Positions 12,890-13,502 of a DNA stretch of 13,502 nucleotides are shown piece by piece. Both the position numbers and the translations under genes were made by a program. Source of the stretch: Conexivisphaera sp049976725 (GTDB lineage: Archaea > Thermoproteota > Nitrososphaeria > Conexivisphaerales > Conexivisphaeraceae); contig JBMFHR010000026.1 of the NCBI GenBank assembly GCA_049976725.1, positions 1 through 13,502 of the forward strand, read 5' to 3'. Below the pieces are notes generated by a model that was given only the letters and a program-made list of their open reading frames with translations, was not told where the DNA came from and made no database searches. Each line of letters starts with the position of its first letter. The stretch's first letter is position 1.

Positions 12890-13065
12890 TGGATCCGGAG
12901 GTTCTGCCGCCGGTTAGCGTCAGGCCGCGCCAGCTCGCCAAGTCATGGTCACCCCCTCCGCCCGCCCCCGCGGTGGCCATCCGGGATCCCGACCCGCTGC
13001 CACCTGTTAGCGTCAGGCCGCGGCGGCGACGTTCCTGGCGCTCTGCGCCATCGACGTGGACGTGA
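12889..13065 (+). CDS. Possible short ORF (58 aa) carrying a duplicated DPxxLPPVSVRPR peptide
   Basis: The ATG overlaps the stop of the preceding gene (TGATG), which would allow coupled translation. The predicted peptide has two in-frame copies of DPxxLPPVSVRPR, 31 codons apart, with a Pro-rich linker (SPPPPAPAV). Differences between the DNA copies fall mostly on third codon positions, which favours this frame being, or having been, coding. The peptide has no recognised family, is basic and Pro-rich, and ends by running into the next frame just after the GTG of the DedA-like gene. It may be a gene remnant rather than a functional product. Confidence 0.3.
   Translation: MDPEVLPPVSVRPRQLAKSWSPPPPAPAVAIRDPDPLPPVSVRPRRRRSWRSAPSTWT
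12891..12929 (+). repeat. 39-bp imperfect direct repeat, copy 1
   Basis: This copy matches 12984-13022 at 32 of 39 positions, and its last 17 bases (GTTAGCGTCAGGCCGCG) are identical. It begins immediately after the stop of the 345-aa gene. The two copies start 93 bp apart. Confidence 0.85.
12984..13022 (+). repeat. 39-bp imperfect direct repeat, copy 2
   Basis: This is the second copy of the element at 12891-12929. It ends 34 nt before the first possible start (GTG 13056) of the DedA-like gene. Its seven differences from copy 1 include silent CCG/CCA, CCG/CCT and CCG/CCC changes in the frame that starts at 12889. Confidence 0.85.
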
Positions 13066-13502
13066 CCGGAGGGTTCTCCGCGCTGGAGATCGCGCCCTGG
13101 GTCGTGGCGAGGAGCGTCGACGCCGTGAGGGCCCGGGAATGGGTCGGGCTTCTGGCGCTGATGGCGCTCGGGAGCTCCTCGCTCCCCGTGCCGAGCGAGG
13201 TCGCGCCGTCCACGTCGGGGTACCTGGTGCACGGGGACGTAATGGATCCGTGGCGGCTACTTGGCGGCGCTCGCGGGATCCATGCCGGGTCGTACCTGGA
13301 CTACTACGTGGGCTACGCGTTCGGGACGGAGGTACTGAGGAAGCTGCCCTGGGTGAGGGCGACGCCCCCGGGAGGGCGGAGGGTTGGTTCCGCAGGTACG
13401 GCGAGCCCACAGTGATCCTCACGCGCGTGCGCCTCCTCCCCGGTGGGGGTTTCATTCCGCCCGAACGCGCCGGCGGCGCGGATCGCCTCCGCCGGCTTTC
13501 CG
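13056..13502 (+). pseudogene. DedA-family (VTT/SNARE-associated) membrane protein, frameshifted and cut by the window edge
   Basis: The first frame (from GTG 13056) contains the DedA signature: SSSLPVPSEVAPSTSGYLVHG, then DPWRLLGG, then GSYLDYYVG and LRKLPWVRATP. DedA proteins are polytopic membrane transporters or flippases of about 200 aa; some move undecaprenyl- or other polyprenyl-phosphates. After RATP the frame becomes nonsense and stops at 13415. The expected continuation is found in another phase: GRAEGWFRRYGEPTVILTRVRLLPG (about 13365-13443), matching the family pattern of ERAERWFRRYG followed by RFIPG. Reading passes from phase 0 to phase 2, as from a one-base deletion around 13360-13375, near a C5 run (CGCCCCCGGG). 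Some conserved positions also look altered. It could be a real pseudogene or a sequencing indel. Confidence 0.65.

Noticed and set aside
12891..13022. CRISPR array
   Set aside because: There are only two imperfect copies with a 54-nt gap, no further units and no cas genes; the divergence follows codon positions.
13355..13380. Programmed frameshift in the DedA-like gene
   Set aside because: No slippery heptamer followed by a stimulatory structure is evident, and DedA genes are not known to use one; mutation or a sequencing error is simpler.
13439..13502. A second frameshift in the DedA-like gene (phase 0 reading PVGVSFRPNAPAARIA)
   Set aside because: The phase 2 reading (GGFIPPERAGGADRLRRLS) fits the family pattern at least as well, so one frameshift is enough.

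Overview
This GC-rich window comes from a thermophile-like archaeon, most probably a member of the Thermoproteota (crenarchaeal sensu lato). The evidence is archaeal ribosomal protein L12/P1, an archaeal AlaRS, aIF5A with its hypusine site, TiaS, an archaeal RNase P RNA of ordinary size, a solitary 5S rRNA gene, a tRNA-His with a bulge-helix-bulge intron in the T-loop, and TATA boxes about 26 nt upstream of start codons (leaderless mRNAs, often with GTG or TTG starts). I cannot assign a genus. The full-size RNase P RNA argues against the Pyrobaculum/Caldivirga clade, which has a reduced form.

Layout. Bases 1-2109 (+) hold rpl11, rpl1 and rpl10/P0 as one overlapping operon with its own promoter. 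Next is rpl12 (2233-2556), which lies on the MINUS strand, convergent to its usual operon partners and divergent from alaS (2655-5393, +). A CinA/MoaB-fold protein follows (5444-6244, +); its 3' end overlaps a convergent DUF1512-type membrane-anchored protein (6197-7300, -). Then come a 5S rRNA gene (about 7374-7493, -), aIF5A (7539-7934, -), an intron-containing tRNA-His (8031-8123, +), a two-gene minus-strand unit of a stand-alone Lrp/AsnC ligand-binding (RAM) domain and TiaS (8145-9717), the RNase P RNA (about 9772-10090, +), a minus-strand ACT protein plus UPF0210 pair (10097-11773), an unrecognised 345-aa protein (11852-12889, +), and a tail of short repeats and a frameshifted DedA-like gene that runs off the window.

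How it fits together. Almost everything up to 9.8 kb is translation machinery: the ribosomal stalk (P0 and its L12 partner, with L11 and L1), a tRNA synthetase, 5S rRNA, aIF5A, tRNA-His, the enzyme that lets tRNA-Ile2 read AUA, and the RNA that matures tRNA 5' ends. The most unusual observations are (i) the in-place inversion of rpl12 together with a P0 that lacks the usual acidic C-terminal tail, (ii) a textbook BHB intron of 21 nt in the T-loop of tRNA-His, and (iii) the last 1.6 kb, which looks like accessory DNA: an orphan gene, a 39-bp repeat that diverges mainly at third codon positions, and a broken DedA gene.
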